Source of the DNA: Xenorhabdus khoisanae
Lineage (GTDB): Bacteria > Pseudomonadota > Gammaproteobacteria > Enterobacterales > Enterobacteriaceae
Assembly: GCF_001037465.1 (NCBI RefSeq)
Contig: NZ_LFCV01000042.1
Location: 1-54,973, forward strand
Direction of reading: 5' to 3'
DNA: 54,973 bases
This document shows, in pieces, positions 1 to 9,787 of the stretch (positions are counted from its first letter, which is position 1; every line of letters starts with the position of its first letter). The notes under the pieces were generated by a model. The model made no database searches, was not told the DNA's origin, and was given only the letters and a program-made list of their open reading frames with translations. A program made the translations under genes and the position numbers.

Positions 1-1
1 G

Positions 2-109
2 CCATATTATGGAAAAACAATTACATGGTATTTTAAAGGACCTTCTGAAGCTTGTTTATATAATGGGAATCTCGCTTACACTGCTTACTATGAAGGTAGA
101 ATAAATTAA
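2..109 (+). CDS. C-terminal part of a small secreted protein (cut by window edge)
   Basis: An open frame enters from the left edge and ends at TAA 107-109. Its last residues (ITWYFKGPSEACLYN...YTAYYEGRIN) line up with the end of the protein at 380-664 (IKWYLKGFKKLYGCGMN...YVAKYEGRKS). Tryptophan, the YF/YL-KG step, one cysteine and the terminal YEGR are shared. It is therefore a tandem paralogue of that small exported protein. The start and signal peptide lie outside the window. The function is unknown and no family is recognised. Confidence 0.6.
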   Translation, partial: PYYGKTITWYFKGPSEACLYNGNLAYTAYYEGRIN

Positions 110-155
110 AATTCTACTAAAAATCCTCTTATTATAAGCTGTTCAGGACACTGAT

Positions 156-190
156 AAACCTCGTTTAAGATAACGGGGTTTTTACTTTTT
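156..190 (+). terminator. Rho-independent terminator after the first small secreted gene
   Basis: The stem AACCTCGTT / AACGGGGTT (one G-T pair) with a short AT loop is followed by a T-rich run. It lies about 50 bases after the stop at 109. Confidence 0.7.
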
Positions 191-379
191 TATGAAGAGA
201 TGTTTTCTATCTCGGAGTGTCAGCTAAGTTTTCAATATAAAATAAAAACATAATAAGTTTTAAATTTTGTAATTGTAAAAACATCTGGTGATGATTTACA
301 TTTAGCGCGCATTAGAAAACATTATTTGATAAGTGATAAATTTAAATTAAAAGTTACAAAACTGTTAATGGAGATTTTT

Positions 380-664
380 ATGTTTAAGAAGTTATTAGTA
401 GGTGGGACATTGGCAGCAAGCATCGCATTAACCGGAGGAATTGGGACTGCATCGGCAAACGTAACTATCCCTTGGCACAACTGTTATAATTCTCCTGAAG
501 AATATAACAACAGTATATATACTAAATATCTTGTTAAAGAGGGTATTGTTTTTCTTGATGTACGTAATGAAAATGGAATTAAATGGTATTTAAAAGGCTT
601 TAAAAAATTATACGGCTGTGGAATGAATGTTTATGTCGCTAAATATGAAGGTAGAAAATCATAG
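380..664 (+). CDS. Small secreted protein of unknown function
   Basis: A 94-residue protein. The ATG at 380 is preferred because it follows GGAG with good spacing and opens a clear signal peptide: basic MFKK, a hydrophobic stretch, then ATASA-like cleavage near residue 26 (TASA-NV). The mature part is about 68 residues with two cysteines (in HNCYN and YGCGM), which could form one disulfide, and aromatic-rich strands (KWYLKG, YVAKYEG). An earlier in-frame ATG at 326 would bury the signal peptide and is less likely. The protein is paralogous to the fragment at the left edge, and both genes are followed by related terminator-like sequence, so they arose by tandem duplication. No known domain is recognised. 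A small exported effector, inhibitor or envelope protein is possible but unproven. Confidence 0.7.
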   Translation: MFKKLLVGGTLAASIALTGGIGTASANVTIPWHNCYNSPEEYNNSIYTKYLVKEGIVFLDVRNENGIKWYLKGFKKLYGCGMNVYVAKYEGRKS

Positions 665-675
665 AGAAATTCTAC

Positions 676-703
676 GAAGAGCCTCTTATTAGAGGCTTCT
701 TTG
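676..703 (+). terminator. Rho-independent terminator
   Basis: The stem GCCTCT/AGAGGC with a short loop is followed by TTCTTT, just after the stop at 664. The sequence around it resembles the block after the paralogue at 2-109. Confidence 0.75.
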
Positions 704-925
704 GCTGGAAATTACCTCACTCCCCAACGTTTTAAAATAAAATACTCTATGACTGCTCATCTTCGACCTGCCTCATACTATTGAATGCCTTACAGACAAC
801 GGAAACAATTCGCTTGTATCTTTGTCATATCAGCAAAAGACTTTTGTATTTATAGCCCTTTTTTTATTACGATGTATCTCATGATAATAAAATCTAACTT
901 AATCAAATAATACATGAGGTTTACT

Positions 926-1732
926 ATGTCAGTTCCTGCGTTTGGATTAGGTACTTTTCGCCTGAAAGATGATGTTGTTATCACATCAGTAAAAAATGCT
1001 CTGGATCTGGGGTATCGTGCGATTGATACGGCGCAGATTTATGAAAATGAAGCAGCGGTAGGACAAGCTATAGCAGAAAGTGGTGTGGCTCGTAAGGATA
1101 TCTATATCACGACAAAAATCTGGACAGAAAATCTGGGCAGAGAAAAATTGATCCCAAGCCTTAAAGAAAGTATAGCGAAGCTGGGCACTGATTATGTTGA
1201 CTTGACATTAGTTCATTGGCCATCACCGGGTAACGCCGTCAGAGTCGAAGAAACAATGAAGGCGTTGCTGGAGGCTAAAAATATGGGACTGACACGTGAG
1301 ATCGGTGTTTCAAACTTTACTATTGATCTGATGCAGCAGGCTATTGATGCAGTAGGTGTTGAACAAATTGCCACTAATCAGATTGAGCTTTCTCCGTATC
1401 TGCAAAACCGTAATGTAACGGAATGGGCGAAAGCTCACGGAATTCATATCACTTCCTATATGACCCTCGCTTATGGTAAAGCGCTTCAGGATGAGGTTAT
1501 CGGACGCATAGCAGAAAAACATCAGGCCACTCCGGCTCAAGTGATCCTGTCTTGGGCTATGGCACTGGGCTATGGCGTGATACCTTCTTCAACTAAGCGT
1601 GAAAATTTACAGAGCAACCTGAAAGCCACTGAGCTTAAACTTGATGCAGACGATATGGATGCTATTGCCGCACTTGAGCGTAACGAACGTATCGTCAATC
1701 CGGAGGGGCTGGCTCCACAATGGGATAATTGA
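926..1732 (+). CDS. dkgB: Aldo/keto reductase DkgB (methylglyoxal / 2,5-diketo-gluconate reductase type)
   Basis: A 268-residue cytosolic NADPH-dependent aldo/keto reductase with a TIM-barrel fold. The catalytic tetrad is visible as D34 (AIDTAQ), Y39 (QIYENE), K64 (TTKIW) and H97 (LVHWPSP). The N-terminus [15 protein letters not shown] and the overall length match E. coli DkgB closely. The start at 926 is chosen because TGAGGT lies just upstream; an in-frame ATG 12 bases earlier lacks this. The family reduces 2-oxoaldehydes such as methylglyoxal and can reduce 2,5-diketo-D-gluconate. The convergent LysR gene next to it matches the dkgB-yafC pairing of E. coli, which supports orthology. Confidence 0.93.
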   Translation: MSVPAFGLGTFRLKDDVVITSVKNALDLGYRAIDTAQIYENEAAVGQAIAESGVARKDIYITTKIWTENLGREKLIPSLKESIAKLGTDYVDLTLVHWPSPGNAVRVEETMKALLEAKNMGLTREIGVSNFTIDLMQQAIDAVGVEQIATNQIELSPYLQNRNVTEWAKAHGIHITSYMTLAYGKALQDEVIGRIAEKHQATPAQVILSWAMALGYGVIPSSTKRENLQSNLKATELKLDADDMDAIAALERNERIVNPEGLAPQWDN

Positions 1733-1758
1733 TTCACCTCACTGCTTAACAAATTATT

Positions 1759-2658
1759 TCAGCTCCTTCGGGAGCTGTTTACATATTCGCTCAGAAAATC
1801 GATAAATGCCCTGATTCTCGGGCTTACAGCCTGATCGCTGTAGTAAACAGCATTGAGTGGCATCGCGACAGGTAAACGTTTTTCAGCCAGTAGTTCAACA
1901 AGTACACCGCTGGCAATCTCCTTATCAATCATATAATCAGACAAACACGCGATACCATTACCCGTCACACATAGTTGTTTAAGGGTTTCACCGCTGTTGG
2001 AAGAAAGCTCCATTGTTATTTCATGTGGCTGTCCGTCCTGACTGGCTATCGGCCATGTATTAAGTGATGGCGGTTCGGTAAAACCGAGACAAATATGGTT
2101 TTCCAGCTCCTCAACGCATTGCGGTATACCATATTTTTTCAGATATTCAGGCGAGGCGACGATTTTCCGGTAGCTGGTAAAGAGCGGGCGGGCTCTCAGA
2201 CTGGAGTCGGTTAAGGTTCCCACTCGAATGGCAATATCCACTTTGCGCTCAATCAAATTGATATAAGTTTCCGACGAAATCAGCGATAGCGTCATTTCTG
2301 GGTAGCGTTCGCGAAAAGGTTTAATCAGCGGTACCAGTAAATGTAATATTACAGGTGTTGCGGCATCAATACGTAATAAGCCACGCGGTGTATGTTTGGA
2401 CTCCATGAGTTCGGTTTCAGCGGCTGCCATTTCTTGTAGTACATGCTGGACGCGGCGGAAATAGCGCTTACCTTCCTCAGTCAGGCTGAGTTGGCGTGTT
2501 GTACGATTAAGCAGACTTACACCCAGTTTATTTTCAAGTTTTTTTATCGAGCGGCTCACGGCGGAATTTGCCAATTGCAGATGTTCCGCTGCACGACTGA
2601 AGCTTCCACATTCCACTACCGTTACAAAGATCGTCAACTCTTCTGAACTTGCCTTCAT
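1759..2658 (-). CDS. yafC: LysR-family regulator YafC
   Basis: A 299-residue LysR-type regulator with an N-terminal winged helix-turn-helix (about residues 1-60; [19 protein letters not shown]) and a C-terminal periplasmic-binding-protein-like effector domain from about residue 90. It lies convergent with dkgB, 26 bases from its stop. The same dkgB-yafC neighbourhood exists in E. coli. It is divergent from mdaB with a gap of about 100 bases, so it could control the quinone reductase. The effector is unknown. Its symbol rests on family resemblance plus synteny. Confidence 0.8.
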   Translation of the reverse strand: MKASSEELTIFVTVVECGSFSRAAEHLQLANSAVSRSIKKLENKLGVSLLNRTTRQLSLTEEGKRYFRRVQHVLQEMAAAETELMESKHTPRGLLRIDAATPVILHLLVPLIKPFRERYPEMTLSLISSETYINLIERKVDIAIRVGTLTDSSLRARPLFTSYRKIVASPEYLKKYGIPQCVEELENHICLGFTEPPSLNTWPIASQDGQPHEITMELSSNSGETLKQLCVTGNGIACLSDYMIDKEIASGVLVELLAEKRLPVAMPLNAVYYSDQAVSPRIRAFIDFLSEYVNSSRRS

Positions 2659-2757
2659 TGTTGCTATTCCTGCAAAAGACTATTGAGATTTTGAATATTT
2701 TACTGCTTCATCGCTCAACTTATCATGATTACGTGATAAATAAATCTAGGGAAAATT

Positions 2758-3342
2758 ATGAGCAACATTCTGATTATCAATGGTGCGAAAAAATTCGCTC
2801 ATTCTAATGGTCAGTTGAATGACACCCTGACTGAGGTCGCGGATAATTTCCTGCGCGACACCGGACATGATGTCAAAATAGTACGCGCAGACAGCCAATA
2901 TGACGGGAAAACAGAAGTACAGAAAATTCTGTGGGCCGACGTCGTTATCTGGCAGATGCCGGGTTGGTGGATGGGAGCTCCGTGGACGGTGAAAAAGTAC
3001 ATGGACGACATTTTCACTGAAGGCCACGGTTTCTTGTACGCCAATGACGGACGCACCCGCTCTGACGCCAGTAAAAAATATGGCTCTGGCGGTCTGCTTC
3101 AGGGCAAGAAATATATGCTATCACTAACGTGGAATGCGCCGCTGGTAGCATTCACTGATGAGAATCAATTCTTTCATGGCGTGGGTGTGGATGGTGTTTA
3201 TTTACCATTCCATAAAGCGAATCAATTTCTGGGTATGGAAGCTCTGCCAACTTTTATCGCTGACGATGTGATTAAAATGCCTGATGTTCCACGTTACATC
3301 GAAGAATATCGCATACACCTAAATCACATCAACAGAAGTTAA
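2758..3342 (+). CDS. mdaB: NADPH:quinone reductase MdaB
   Basis: A 194-residue flavodoxin-like FAD enzyme that reduces quinones by two electrons with NADPH and so limits redox cycling. The sequence is near-identical to E. coli MdaB through its length: it begins SNILIINGAKKFAHSNGQL, has the GWWMGAPWTVKKY segment near residue 65, the KKYGSGG loop and the FHGVGVDGVYLPFHKANQF block. GGGAAAAT lies just before the ATG. In E. coli ygiN follows mdaB; here there is no ygiN. Divergence from the yafC-like LysR gene suggests shared control of the intergenic region. Confidence 0.95.
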   Translation: MSNILIINGAKKFAHSNGQLNDTLTEVADNFLRDTGHDVKIVRADSQYDGKTEVQKILWADVVIWQMPGWWMGAPWTVKKYMDDIFTEGHGFLYANDGRTRSDASKKYGSGGLLQGKKYMLSLTWNAPLVAFTDENQFFHGVGVDGVYLPFHKANQFLGMEALPTFIADDVIKMPDVPRYIEEYRIHLNHINRS

Positions 3343-3348
3343 ATTGGT

Positions 3349-3489
3349 CTATAGCCCGTTTACTCTGGCTATCAATTCATCTAAATAATTGGTGCGGCTT
3401 TCATCACGGTTAACTGGCAAGCTATGGATGAATTCCGTGCCCTTTTCCATCAGCGGAAGATAGCGGAAAATAAGTAGATATTTAACTTT
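3349..3489 (-). pseudogene. Possible C-terminal remnant of an unidentified gene
   Basis: A 46-codon open stretch bounded upstream by an in-frame TAG and lacking a start codon. It reads like the tail of a real protein (YLPLMEKGTEF, then RTNYLDELIARVNGL before TAG). It fills most of the gap between mdaB and the DUF1801 gene. I cannot assign a family. It could also be chance coding. Confidence 0.3.
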
Positions 3490-3519
3490 CTATTACATTC
3501 TGTTCTCTGAATAAATTCT

Positions 3520-3924
3520 TTATCTCTTTTTCCTCAACTTATAAGTGAGTGACATTTCAATGCATATACTCAATTCATTTGTTGGTAAATCGGTTTTTGG
3601 GTCCAAAACAATTGCCCGGTTTTTTGAATAAGTCAGTTCGGGAAAAAGTGTTCTGAACGTATCAATCAATGTAGTCTGGCAGTGAAAAAAGATAGCCACC
3701 TGCTCATCGCCGAAACGATCCAACCGGATTGTTGTTCCCGATCTTGTTTCAAGAGTAAGATAACTGGGCTGCCTCCATTTCAAAGTCTCTGTAATTAAGC
3801 CAACCCCTTCCGTTTTTGATGCGATGTCAAATATTAACTCTCTTATTGTCAATAGCTGTTTTTGGTATCGTTCAGGATAATTATTAAATACCGAATGAAC
3901 TTCATGATTTTGAAATGTTTTCAT
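3520..3924 (-). CDS. DUF1801 domain protein
   Basis: A 134-residue cytosolic protein with the DUF1801 (YdhG-like) pattern: an N-terminal helix with the FNNYPERYQKQLLTIRELI segment, a middle segment ETLKWRQPSYL, then RLDRFGDEQVAIFFHCQ. The family is small, soluble and of unknown biochemical role. The gene stands alone between a probable gene remnant and the decayed dgoR region. No operon partner is seen. Confidence 0.7.
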   Translation of the reverse strand: MKTFQNHEVHSVFNNYPERYQKQLLTIRELIFDIASKTEGVGLITETLKWRQPSYLTLETRSGTTIRLDRFGDEQVAIFFHCQTTLIDTFRTLFPELTYSKNRAIVLDPKTDLPTNELSICIEMSLTYKLRKKR

Positions 3925-4099
3925 AAGATTGCTGCCTTATCCGTTAGTTTGTACAGAAACATCATCTTCCATAAGAATTCATTTTTATTAAAAAAATCAG
4001 GAACCTTGATGATTATGTGAAGATGATCACCAAAGTACAGTCCTGAACACATTTTGTATTTTTTGTGATCTATATTGTAGTACAGTTATTTTTTCTGGC

Positions 4100-4284
4100 G
4101 TTACTATACAAACTTCACTCATTGCAATAATCAAACAAGGGGCACAGTCCAGTTCTGATACCCATTGCAGTACATCAGCATCCAGATAATTCCACTGATT
4201 TCAATCAACCGGTTAACCATCAATATACAGGCAAATTCCTGAACGATATTGCGAAAGTACCAAACTCCATATAGGCAACATGCT
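4100..4284 (-). pseudogene. dgoR: dgoR remnant, inverted (middle part of the galactonate-operon repressor)
   Basis: Read on the minus strand, this stretch encodes pieces matching the GntR-family repressor DgoR as recalled from E. coli: RNIVQEFACILMVNRLIEI (DgoR RNIIREVFRSLMAKRLIEM), then NYLDADVLQWVSELD and IIAMSEV (DgoR NYLDTDVLQWVLEND and ISAMSEV). Frame changes separate the pieces and no start is left. In E. coli dgoR lies upstream of dgoK on the same strand; here this segment lies in the opposite orientation. This points to an inversion plus decay, so the protein cannot be made. Confidence 0.7.
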
Positions 4285-4326
4285 GTATTTGAATGGACTT
4301 GGATGGATGATGAGGTTAAGACTTAA
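4282..4326 (+). pseudogene. dgoR: dgoR remnant, C-terminal piece in original orientation
   Basis: The plus-strand reading AVFEWTWMDDEVKT-stop matches the DgoR segment AVFERTWMGDEANMP. It sits 9 bases before dgoK, in the strand expected for dgoRKADT. It directly abuts the inverted remnant, so the inversion breakpoint is near 4270-4285. Confidence 0.6.
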
Positions 4327-4335
4327 GGCAATCAC

Positions 4336-5220
4336 ATGACACACCGCTACATCGCTATAGACTGGGGTTCCACCAATCTTCGCGCCTGGCTCTTCGAAAA
4401 TGATGTTTGTCTGGATGAGCGCCAGTCCGAGATGGGAGTTACAAAACTGAAAGTAAAGTCCCCTAAGGCGGTGTTAGCAGAAATAACCAGTGGTTGGTTT
4501 GATACCAATACACCCATAATTATGGCAGGAATGATAGGCAGTAATGCAGGCTGGAAAGTTGCGCCTTACCTTCCCTGCCCTGTTGCATTCTCAGCAATTG
4601 GCCAGCAATTAATGCCCGTTGCTGAAAATGTCTGGATTATTCCCGGCTTATGTATTGAAAATATCAATAACGTCAATGTAATACGGGGGGAAGAGACTCA
4701 GCTTCTCGGAGCTTCCTGCCTGGCGCCTTCCTCTTTATATGTGATGCCGGGAACCCATTGTAAATGGGTGATGGCAGATCAAGACTGCATTCTGGATTTC
4801 AGAACAGCGATGACTGGCGAATTACATCACATTCTGTTAGCACATTCTCTGGTCGGCCTTGGCTTACCCGAACAACAAGCAGATACCGCTACGTTTGAAG
4901 CTGGTTTACAGCATGGTATCGAAAACCCGGCGCTGTTACCGCAACTCTTTGAGGTGCGTGCGGCCCATGTTTTAAAGACCCGGCCTGCCAAGTTTATTAG
5001 CGAATTTCTATCTGGATTGCTTATAGGCAATGAAGTTATCAATCTGACGAAACAGATTGTCCGTGATACAAAACTCCCTATTACTCTTGTCGCTACCCCT
5101 AAATTAGCCGCACGTTATCAGGCAGCATTTCATCATCTTCAGCTACCGACTCAGTGTGTTGAAGGTGATGCTGCATTTCTCGCAGGTATAAGGAGAATTA
5201 CACATGCACTGGCAAACTAA
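4336..5220 (+). CDS. dgoK: 2-dehydro-3-deoxygalactonokinase DgoK
   Basis: A 294-residue cytosolic kinase (ASKHA fold) that phosphorylates 2-keto-3-deoxy-D-galactonate with ATP. The phosphate-1 loop IAIDWGSTNLRAWL at the N-terminus, the GEETQLLGA segment near residue 117, the MPGTHCKWV loop and the EFLSGLLIGNE helix all match E. coli DgoK (292 residues). Its end overlaps dgoA by 17 bases, so the two are translationally coupled. Upstream lies only the broken dgoR, so normal galactonate-responsive repression is probably lost or supplied elsewhere. Confidence 0.95.
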   Translation: MTHRYIAIDWGSTNLRAWLFENDVCLDERQSEMGVTKLKVKSPKAVLAEITSGWFDTNTPIIMAGMIGSNAGWKVAPYLPCPVAFSAIGQQLMPVAENVWIIPGLCIENINNVNVIRGEETQLLGASCLAPSSLYVMPGTHCKWVMADQDCILDFRTAMTGELHHILLAHSLVGLGLPEQQADTATFEAGLQHGIENPALLPQLFEVRAAHVLKTRPAKFISEFLSGLLIGNEVINLTKQIVRDTKLPITLVATPKLAARYQAAFHHLQLPTQCVEGDAAFLAGIRRITHALAN

Positions 5221-5821
5221 TCTCCCTCTTATTGCAATTTTGCGTGGCATCACACCGTCTGAAGTGGCTTCTCATATTAATGAATTGCTTGAATCCGGGT
5301 TCGATTCGATTGAAATTCCACTTAATTCACCTGACTGGGAAAGCAGTATTCCCACAGCAGTAAAAATTTATGGTGATCGTGCCCTGATTGGGGCGGGTAC
5401 GGTACTGAAACCTGAACAGGTAGAACAGCTTGCTGATATGGGCAGCAAACTCATTGTTACCCCGAATACACAACCTGCTGTTATTCATCGGGCGTTGGAT
5501 TTCGGCATGACGGTGTGTGCAGGTTGCACTACGGCGACAGAAGCTTTCAATGCACTTGAGGCGGGAGCACAATCATTAAAAATTTTCCCTTCCTCAGCAT
5601 TAGGCCCTGACTATATCAAAGCGCTGAAAGCAGTGTTGCCCACCGATGTTCCTGTGTTTGCAGTAGGCGGCATCACACCAGAGAACTTGGGGAGTTGGTT
5701 AACAGCAGGTTGCGTGGGAGCCGGGCTGGGTAGTGATTTATACCGGGCTGGGCAACCTGTCAGCCGGACAAAAGAGAAAGCGGTGGCATTTGTTAAAGCA
5801 TACCAAGAGGCATCGCAATGA
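5204..5821 (+). CDS. dgoA: 2-dehydro-3-deoxy-6-phosphogalactonate aldolase DgoA
   Basis: A 205-residue class I aldolase that splits 2-keto-3-deoxy-6-phosphogalactonate into pyruvate and glyceraldehyde 3-phosphate. The Schiff-base lysine K126 (SLKIFPSS) and the acid/base glutamate E37 (DSIEIPLN) are present at the same numbers as in E. coli. [11 protein letters not shown] and [10 protein letters not shown] mark other barrel strands. The gene starts inside dgoK and its stop overlaps the dgoD start by 4 bases (ATGA), a tight operon arrangement. Confidence 0.95.
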   Translation: MHWQTNLPLIAILRGITPSEVASHINELLESGFDSIEIPLNSPDWESSIPTAVKIYGDRALIGAGTVLKPEQVEQLADMGSKLIVTPNTQPAVIHRALDFGMTVCAGCTTATEAFNALEAGAQSLKIFPSSALGPDYIKALKAVLPTDVPVFAVGGITPENLGSWLTAGCVGAGLGSDLYRAGQPVSRTKEKAVAFVKAYQEASQ

Positions 5822-6966
5822 AAATAACAAAATTGACAACCTATCGTTTACCACCGCGCTGGATGTTCCTGAAAATTGAAACCGATGAGGAAATTGTCGG
5901 TTGGGGTGAACCTGTGATTGAAGGACGTGCCCGTACTGTTGAGACCGCAGTTCATGAGTTAGGTGAATATCTTATTGGTCGGGAACCATCAAGAATCAAT
6001 GACTTATGGCAGGTAATGTATCGTGGTGGTTTCTACCGGGGAGGCCCGGTACTGATGAGTGCCATCGCCGGAATCGACCAAGCTCTCTGGGATATCAAAG
6101 GAAAAGTATTAAATGCCCCAGTCTGGCAGTTATTGGGGGGATTAGTGCGGGACAGAATCAAGATTTATAGCTGGGTTGGCGGAGATCGCCCTGCTGACGT
6201 TATCGCGGGAATTGAAAGTCTGCGTAAAATCGATTTTGACACATTCAAATTAAATGGTTGTGAAGAACTGGGAATTATAGATGATTCACGCAAAGTAGAC
6301 GCAGCAGTAAACACCGTTGCACAGATCCGTGAAGCTTTCGGTAATGAAATTGAATTTGGGCTGGATTTCCATGGCCGCGTCAGTGCACCAATGGCTAAGG
6401 TTATGATCCATGAACTGGAACCTTACCGTCCGCTCTTTATTGAAGAACCTGTGCTCACTGAACAGGCCGAATACTATCCGCGTTTAGCCGCGCAGACACA
6501 TATTCCGATTGCCGCCGGCGAACGTATGTTCTCACGCTTTGAGTTTAAACGTATTCTGGAAGCCGGTGGTGTATCTATTCTGCAACCTGATCTCTCTCAT
6601 GCCGGCGGTATCACAGAATGTTATAAAATTGCCTCCATGGCAGAAACTTATGATGTGGGTCTGGCACCGCATTGCCCGCTTGGCCCGATTGCTCTGGCCG
6701 CCTGTCTCCATATTGATTTTGTCTCCCGTAATACGGTTTTTCAGGAGCAGAGCATGGGTATTCACTACAACCAAGGTGCTGAACTCTTAGACTTTGTTAA
6801 AAACAAAGACGATTTCGATATGACCGGAGGTTATTTTCACCCGTTGATGAAACCGGGGCTGGGAGTTGAAATCGACGAAGAACAAGTTATCCGCCGTAGC
6901 CAAAGCGCCATTGACTGGCGTAATCCGTTGTGGCGTTATGCCGATGGTTCTGTTGCCGAGTGGTAA
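5818..6966 (+). CDS. dgoD: D-galactonate dehydratase DgoD
   Basis: A 382-residue enolase-superfamily dehydratase that converts D-galactonate to 2-keto-3-deoxygalactonate, the first step of the pathway. Magnesium ligands D183, E209 and E235 and the catalytic histidines H185 (LDFHGR) and H285 (APHCPLGP) are all in place, with the same numbering as the E. coli enzyme. The length is normal. It overlaps dgoA by 4 bases and is followed after 53 bases by the transporter gene. Confidence 0.95.
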   Translation: MKITKLTTYRLPPRWMFLKIETDEEIVGWGEPVIEGRARTVETAVHELGEYLIGREPSRINDLWQVMYRGGFYRGGPVLMSAIAGIDQALWDIKGKVLNAPVWQLLGGLVRDRIKIYSWVGGDRPADVIAGIESLRKIDFDTFKLNGCEELGIIDDSRKVDAAVNTVAQIREAFGNEIEFGLDFHGRVSAPMAKVMIHELEPYRPLFIEEPVLTEQAEYYPRLAAQTHIPIAAGERMFSRFEFKRILEAGGVSILQPDLSHAGGITECYKIASMAETYDVGLAPHCPLGPIALAACLHIDFVSRNTVFQEQSMGIHYNQGAELLDFVKNKDDFDMTGGYFHPLMKPGLGVEIDEEQVIRRSQSAIDWRNPLWRYADGSVAEW

Positions 6967-7019
6967 TCCACTGCACTAGTTATGCCTGAATATATATACC
7001 TAAATTTGGAGATGACTGT

Positions 7020-8312
7020 ATGGACATTTCTATTAAGACAGCAAAACCTACACGCCGTCGTTACCTGACTTTATTGATGATTTTTGTCACCGTGGTCATT
7101 TGTTATGTTGACAGAGCCAACCTTGCTGTAGCCTCCACACATATTCAGGAAGAATTTGGTATCAGCAAAACACAGATGGGGTATATTTTCTCCGCATTTG
7201 CCTGGTCGTATACCCTTTGTCAGATTCTGGGGGGATGGTTTTTAGACCGCATAGGTTCGCGAATTACCTACTTTATTGCTATTTTAGGTTGGTCGGTAGC
7301 GACTTTATTGCAAGGATTCGCGACAGGGCTACTATCCTTAATTGGTCTGCGGGTGTTGACCGGTATTTTCGAAGCACCGGCATTCCCGACCAATAACCGC
7401 ATTGTCACGAGCTGGTTTCCGGAACATGAACGTGCTTTTGCCGTTGGTTTCTATACCTCCGGTCAGTTTATCGGGCTGGCTTTTCTGACACCGATACTGA
7501 TTTGGATTCAGGAAATACTAAGTTGGCACTGGGTGTTTTTCATTACCGGGTGTATTGGGGCCATCTGGTCATTTGTCTGGATCAAAGTTTATCAGCCACC
7601 GCGTAAGAGCAAAGGCACTAACAAACTTGAACTCGACTATATCCGTAACGGCGGCGGATTGGTGGATGGTGATGCGCCTGCTGAGAAAAAAGACCGTGTA
7701 CCTCTGACTAAAAAAGATTGGAAATTGATTTTTCATCGCAAGTTAGTGGGAGTTTATCTTGGCCAATTCGCTGTAGCATCAACCCTGTGGTTCTTTTTAA
7801 CCTGGTTTCCTAACTATTTGATCCAAGAAAAGGGAATCACCGCACTGAAAGCCGGATTTATGACAACCGTTCCTTTCTTAGCTGCTTTCGCAGGCGTGCT
7901 TTTATCGGGTTGGGTTGCTGACAAACTTGTGGAAAAAGGCTACTCACTTGGCGTTGCGCGTAAGACGCCCATTATCTGTGGATTACTGATTTCTACCTGT
8001 ATTATGGGTGCCAATTACACTAACGAACCTATGTTAATTATGACATTGATGGCACTGGCATTTTTCGGTAATGGCTTTGCTTCAATAACATGGTCACTGG
8101 TCTCATCATTGGCTCCCATGCATTTAATCGGATTAACCGGAGGGGTATTCAACTTTGTCGGCGGATTAGGTGGTATTACAGTACCGTTGGTAGTTGGCTA
8201 TCTGGCTCAGAATTATGGCTTTGCTCCGGCACTGGTTTATATCTCGGTTGTTGCACTTATCAGTGCGTTTTCTTATATTTTTTTAGTCGGTGATGTGAAA
8301 CGTGTAGGCTAA
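7020..8312 (+). CDS. dgoT: D-galactonate transporter DgoT (MFS, anion:cation symporter type)
   Basis: A 430-residue inner-membrane MFS transporter with 12 predicted membrane segments. The N-terminal [27 protein letters not shown] and the [10 protein letters not shown] loop after segment 2 are typical of the ACS/DgoT family, which takes up sugar acids with protons. GGAG precedes the ATG. As the last gene of dgoKADT it should bring in D-galactonate for DgoD. The paired acidic and basic residues of the first helix (D-R in VDRAN) are kept. Confidence 0.92.
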   Translation: MDISIKTAKPTRRRYLTLLMIFVTVVICYVDRANLAVASTHIQEEFGISKTQMGYIFSAFAWSYTLCQILGGWFLDRIGSRITYFIAILGWSVATLLQGFATGLLSLIGLRVLTGIFEAPAFPTNNRIVTSWFPEHERAFAVGFYTSGQFIGLAFLTPILIWIQEILSWHWVFFITGCIGAIWSFVWIKVYQPPRKSKGTNKLELDYIRNGGGLVDGDAPAEKKDRVPLTKKDWKLIFHRKLVGVYLGQFAVASTLWFFLTWFPNYLIQEKGITALKAGFMTTVPFLAAFAGVLLSGWVADKLVEKGYSLGVARKTPIICGLLISTCIMGANYTNEPMLIMTLMALAFFGNGFASITWSLVSSLAPMHLIGLTGGVFNFVGGLGGITVPLVVGYLAQNYGFAPALVYISVVALISAFSYIFLVGDVKRVG

Positions 8313-8364
8313 TGATCCTTATGGCGCTGTCAGGCTATTCGTTCCGGCTACTCACTGAGGCATG

Positions 8365-8430
8365 AGAGTTACCTCTTATCTTCGATTTCAGATTTAGAGT
8401 CCTTAATCAAAGTCGGTAACTCTTTTCTTT
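8365..8430 (+). terminator. Possible terminator after dgoT
   Basis: The nine-base arms AGAGTTACC and GGTAACTCT are perfect but separated by about 41 bases, and TTTCTTTTC follows. The long loop makes it weaker than the other terminators here. Confidence 0.4.
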
Positions 8431-8469
8431 TCAAATTGAAATGTCAGATTGGATTTTAGTTAATACATT

Positions 8470-9645
8470 TCAGGTGCCACTGAGCCTATTATGTTTTTTT
8501 AGTATCTCTTTAACCCTGTCTTTAGGGATAGCATACGAAGTATTGCCATTTCTCCCAACCATTGTTTTAGCTGCAAACATAGCATTAATTACAGCCTCTT
8601 CTGTTGCATTTATTGTTGCTTCATACAAAGGATCGAGTTTGTCATTTGGCAGTATTTTGATTGTTCTTACCTCCTCTCTGGAGAATGCATCATTATTTGC
8701 GGTTGAAAATGCAATAAATATTTCACCACTGGTATTTCTGGCAACACCGCCTACTCTTGCAAGCCCAAGAGAGACTCTTTTAGCGATTTTGTTTAATTGA
8801 TGAGGAGCTAATGGTGCATCTGTTGCTACCACTGCTATTATCGAACCGACATCCTTTAGTTTTTTCTTGTCTCCATGATATATCAGATCGAAATCCTTTA
8901 TTTCTTTACCAACCGGAATCCCAGAAATAATTAAGTCATTCCTATCGCCAAAGTTGCCCTGAACAAGAACACCAACCGTATATCCTCCATCTTTTTTATC
9001 CAGAATTCTTGATGAAGTACCTGTACCTCCCTTAAAATCGAAAAGATTCATTCCAGTTCCGCCACCGACATTACCTTCTTCGATCTTTCCTGATTTGGCA
9101 CTATTCAACGCGTTATACACATGTTCTTTTTTTACATGCATGCCATTTATGTCATTTAATATTCCATCCCACGTTTCCGCAACCACAGGTAATAACCAGA
9201 ACAGATCATCTTTTAGGGGGGATATTAAATTATTATCAAACATCCAACTAATTGTTGAGTCTCTGACAACACCAACACTATGGGTGTTAGTTATTAATAT
9301 TGGCGTTTCCAAGAAACCACTTTCTTCGACCCACTGACTGCCTGTCATATCTCCATTTCCATTTAAAGAGAATATACTAGAAAAGACAGGGCTGAATTTC
9401 TTTCCTCTTGGCAATATCGCTGTTACACCAGTTCTTACTGGTCCTTTTCCAACCTCTAGTTTTCCATCGCCTTCTATTATGGTTGAGTAGCCGACTTTTA
9501 CCCCGCTGACGTCGGTAATTGCATTATACTTCCCGGGTATTCCAGCAAAAGGAATGCCCAATTCTCTTGCCCTAACCTCATTGGCTAAAGAATGAGAAGC
9601 TATCATTGCCGAGATAGATAAGACTATAATATTTATTATTTTCAT
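8470..9645 (-). CDS. Secreted P1-family (DmpA/BapA) aminopeptidase
   Basis: A 391-residue member of peptidase family P1 (S58), the DmpA / beta-peptidyl aminopeptidase group, which cleaves N-terminal residues from peptides or beta-peptides. A signal peptide (MKIINIIVLSISAMIASHSLA) suggests periplasmic or outer location. The self-cleavage and nucleophile site is visible as G267-S268 in VGSIIAVVATDAPL. GNVGGGTGMN near residue 195 and VLVQGNFGDRNDL near residue 230 are family blocks. The proenzyme should split at 267/268 into alpha and beta chains. The gene stands alone, convergent with dgoT. Substrate preference cannot be read from the sequence. Confidence 0.85.
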   Translation of the reverse strand: MKIINIIVLSISAMIASHSLANEVRARELGIPFAGIPGKYNAITDVSGVKVGYSTIIEGDGKLEVGKGPVRTGVTAILPRGKKFSPVFSSIFSLNGNGDMTGSQWVEESGFLETPILITNTHSVGVVRDSTISWMFDNNLISPLKDDLFWLLPVVAETWDGILNDINGMHVKKEHVYNALNSAKSGKIEEGNVGGGTGMNLFDFKGGTGTSSRILDKKDGGYTVGVLVQGNFGDRNDLIISGIPVGKEIKDFDLIYHGDKKKLKDVGSIIAVVATDAPLAPHQLNKIAKRVSLGLARVGGVARNTSGEIFIAFSTANNDAFSREEVRTIKILPNDKLDPLYEATINATEEAVINAMFAAKTMVGRNGNTSYAIPKDRVKEILKKHNRLSGT

Positions 9646-9787
9646 AAATACTCCTTGTTATGCCAAATTAACTTGAAGGCTAAAGATTCAAGTTATGAAA
9701 ATCCAATATGAAAGAAAATCGGTTATTAGAAAATATTCCTTTTTGTGTAGCGGGTCTGCATTTTAATACTGAGTTTTTCAGGGAAAT

